DNA of 64,000 nt from Siderastrea siderea (lineage: Eukaryota; Cnidaria; Anthozoa; Scleractinia; Rhizangiidae): NCBI GenBank assembly GCA_964030785.1, contig OZ034968.1, forward strand, positions 54,285,730 to 54,349,729, written 5' to 3'. Below are positions 62,355-64,000 of the stretch, one piece after another; the stretch's first letter is position 1, and each line of letters starts with the position of its first letter. The notes under the pieces are model-generated. The model did not search any database, was not told the origin of the DNA, and saw only the letters and a program-made list of their open reading frames with translations. The translations under genes were made by a program, and so were the position numbers.

Positions 62355-62864
62355 GTGAGGACACAGACAGGGGAAGACAAAGTATTCTCTGGCAGAAACG
62401 ACAACCAGTATCAAAGAGGAGTGGCCATTATTTTGAGCAAAGAAGCATCAAGTGCTCTGGAGAACTGGAATCCTGTTAGCGATAGAATTATAACAGTGAG
62501 ATTCAACTCCAGGCACATTAAAACAACTATTATCCAGTTCTGCGCACCGACTAATGACATTGATACCCAAGAAAAGGATGATTTTTATGAACGGTTACAA
62601 CAGGTGTATGACAAGACACCTCAACATGACATAATAATAACCATGCCCGACTGGAATGCAACGCTTAGGGACCAAACGGAGGGCGAAGGTGAAGTGGTTG
62701 GTATGCATGGTTTGGGGGGAGGGGGGGGGGCGAAAGATCGGATAATGGGGAGAGGTTCAAAGGGTTTTGCACGGCAAACAACATGGCCATTGCAACAACA
62801 ATGTTCCTTGACAAAGATATCCATAAGTGCACTTGGACCTCTCCAGACGGAAGATGGACCATAA
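62355..62864 (+). pseudogene. RTE LINE endonuclease domain, mutated
   Basis: Shows GVAIILSKEASSAL, then a beta-strand block with RIITVRFNSR and QFCAPTNDID, and finally MPDWNATLRD, where RTE endonucleases have GDWNA. The Gly before the catalytic Asp is replaced, and a G9 run at about 62720-62730 breaks the frame soon after. This type is often annotated as craniofacial-development-protein-2-like in animal genomes. Confidence 0.8.
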
Positions 62865-63626
62865 GACCATATAGCTATAAATGGAATACTCAAGAGATCG
62901 GTACTGGACGCCAGGGCTTTCAGGGGAGCCGAATTTGGAAGTGATCACAACCTGGTTGTTGGAAATGTTCTGCTGAGGTTAAGCAGAGTTGCTAGAAACC
63001 AAGATGCGGGGATTGTAAGGAAATATGAAGTAGGCAAGCGTAAGGTTCCCCAGATCAAACAAAGGTTTCTCTTAGAGCTAAAGAACAGATTAACCTGCTT
63101 GGCAGAGATTGAGCTGGATGAAATGGGAAATGATGACATCCAGAATTACGGAAGCGTCGAAAAGAAATGGGAAAACGTCAGAAAAGCCTACAACGAAAGA
63201 GCGAAGTCAGTTCTTCGTTATAGTCAAAGGAAGGGTAAGACTTGGACAAGTGCAAAAAGTTAGAACAAAATCAATGAAAGAAAGAAACTGAAGAAGAAGG
63301 TTGAGGAGACAAGATCAGAAAGAATAAGTGAGAGAAGGAGAGCAGAATATAGTGAAAAGAACAAGGAAGTAAAAAGAAGCTTGAGAACGGACTAGAGAGA
63401 ATGGGCAAACGAGCTCGCAAGGGAAGCTGAGGATGCTGTGAAGGAAGGGAGTCTTAAGGGCGTCTATGATGTACCAATGATGTTATGTAATGACAGGCCA
63501 CAGAAAATGAGCCTGGTGAAAGACAAGGATGAGAAGCTCTTAACGACGGATGAGGAGGTTAGACGAAGGTGGCAAAACATTTCGACAATGATCTGAACCG
63601 CCCTGATCTGGAAGGACCCTGCAGTT

Positions 63627-63999
63627 GTGGTTCACGAGCAGCAAAGTGAAATAGATGTCAGCACTGAGTGTATCACCAGGCAGGAAATATATGCGGCGCT
63701 GAAGAATATGAAGAACGTTAAAGCAGCTGGAATGGATATGATTATAAAAGAGCTGCTGAAGGCTGACATAGAGACAACTGCATGTGTTCTAGAAGAGCTG
63801 TTTTGCACGGTGTTGGAGGTGGAGGAAATCCCGGAGGACTGGAATTGTGGTTTGATCGTAACGCTACCCAAGAAGGGGAGTGTGGAAATTGACGTGGCAT
63901 AAGGTTGCTATCAGTACCAGGAAAGGTTATGGGTAGAGTAATGATTGCTAGACTGCATATAATGCAGTGGATGAGATGCTTAGGGACGAACAAGCAGGT
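63627..63999 (+). pseudogene. RTE LINE reverse transcriptase, N-terminal part
   Basis: The frame has the RT fingers start: EIYAALKNMKNVKAAGMDMI, then EIPEDWNCGLIVTLPKKG. A stop after DVA at 63900-63902 is followed by the continuing motif in another frame (LLSVPGKVMGRV). The palm lies outside the window. Confidence 0.8.
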
Positions 64000-64000
64000 T

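Larger units (their letters stand above)
61735..64000 (+). mobile_element. RTE-type LINE, degenerate, continues beyond the window
   Basis: The frames carry an endonuclease and the beginning of an RT of the RTE clade. The 5' leader (about 61735-62340) resembles that of many RTE copies with short scrambled frames. Stops and frameshifts are frequent. The start is not sharply defined. Confidence 0.75.

Overview
This is a eukaryotic window: genes have introns with GT-AG borders, intergenic stretches are long and AT-rich, and there are many families of non-LTR, LTR and TIR elements. The receptor family, the transposon mix and the tRNA-derived repeats suggest a cnidarian, probably an anthozoan such as a stony coral. 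That assignment is inference; no species marker is present.

Layout. 1-4153: 3' end of a dead BEL/Pao retrotransposon with its 3' LTR. 4163-13562: gene-free DNA built of nested TIR elements, including a 1.8 kb near-perfect palindrome with TTAA target duplications. 13563-16889: a young LTR retrotransposon (310-bp LTRs, tRNA-Leu primer site, 4-bp target duplication). It has gag but no pol; in the place of pol it carries a Y-box-like cold-shock-domain reading frame, preceded by what looks like a textbook -1 frameshift signal. About 17600-22860: an APE-type LINE with a second LINE nested inside it. 23266-25436: a TIR element with 9-bp duplications. 26114-47327: a tandem family of class A GPCR genes, one pseudogene remnant and two apparently intact three-exon genes. 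Their introns hold tRNA-derived arrays and large inverted repeats. 49721-55427: a hAT transposon with a nearly complete transposase broken by one in-frame stop. 56117-61581, minus strand: a multi-exon extracellular LamG (pentraxin-like) gene, 5' incomplete, with palindromic MITEs in its introns. From about 61735 to the end: a degenerate RTE-type LINE.

How it fits together. The only clear host genes are the GPCR cluster and the LamG-type gene; nearly everything else is mobile DNA. Duplicated segments within the window supply empty-site comparisons for two insertions. The most unusual item is the Gag/cold-shock-domain element: it resembles transduction of a host mRNA by a retroelement, with the captured domain placed under the frameshift control that normally governs Pol.

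All coordinates, splice sites and pairings were read by eye from the sequence. No database search or structure prediction was run, so family names rest on recognised motifs and borders may be off by a few bases.
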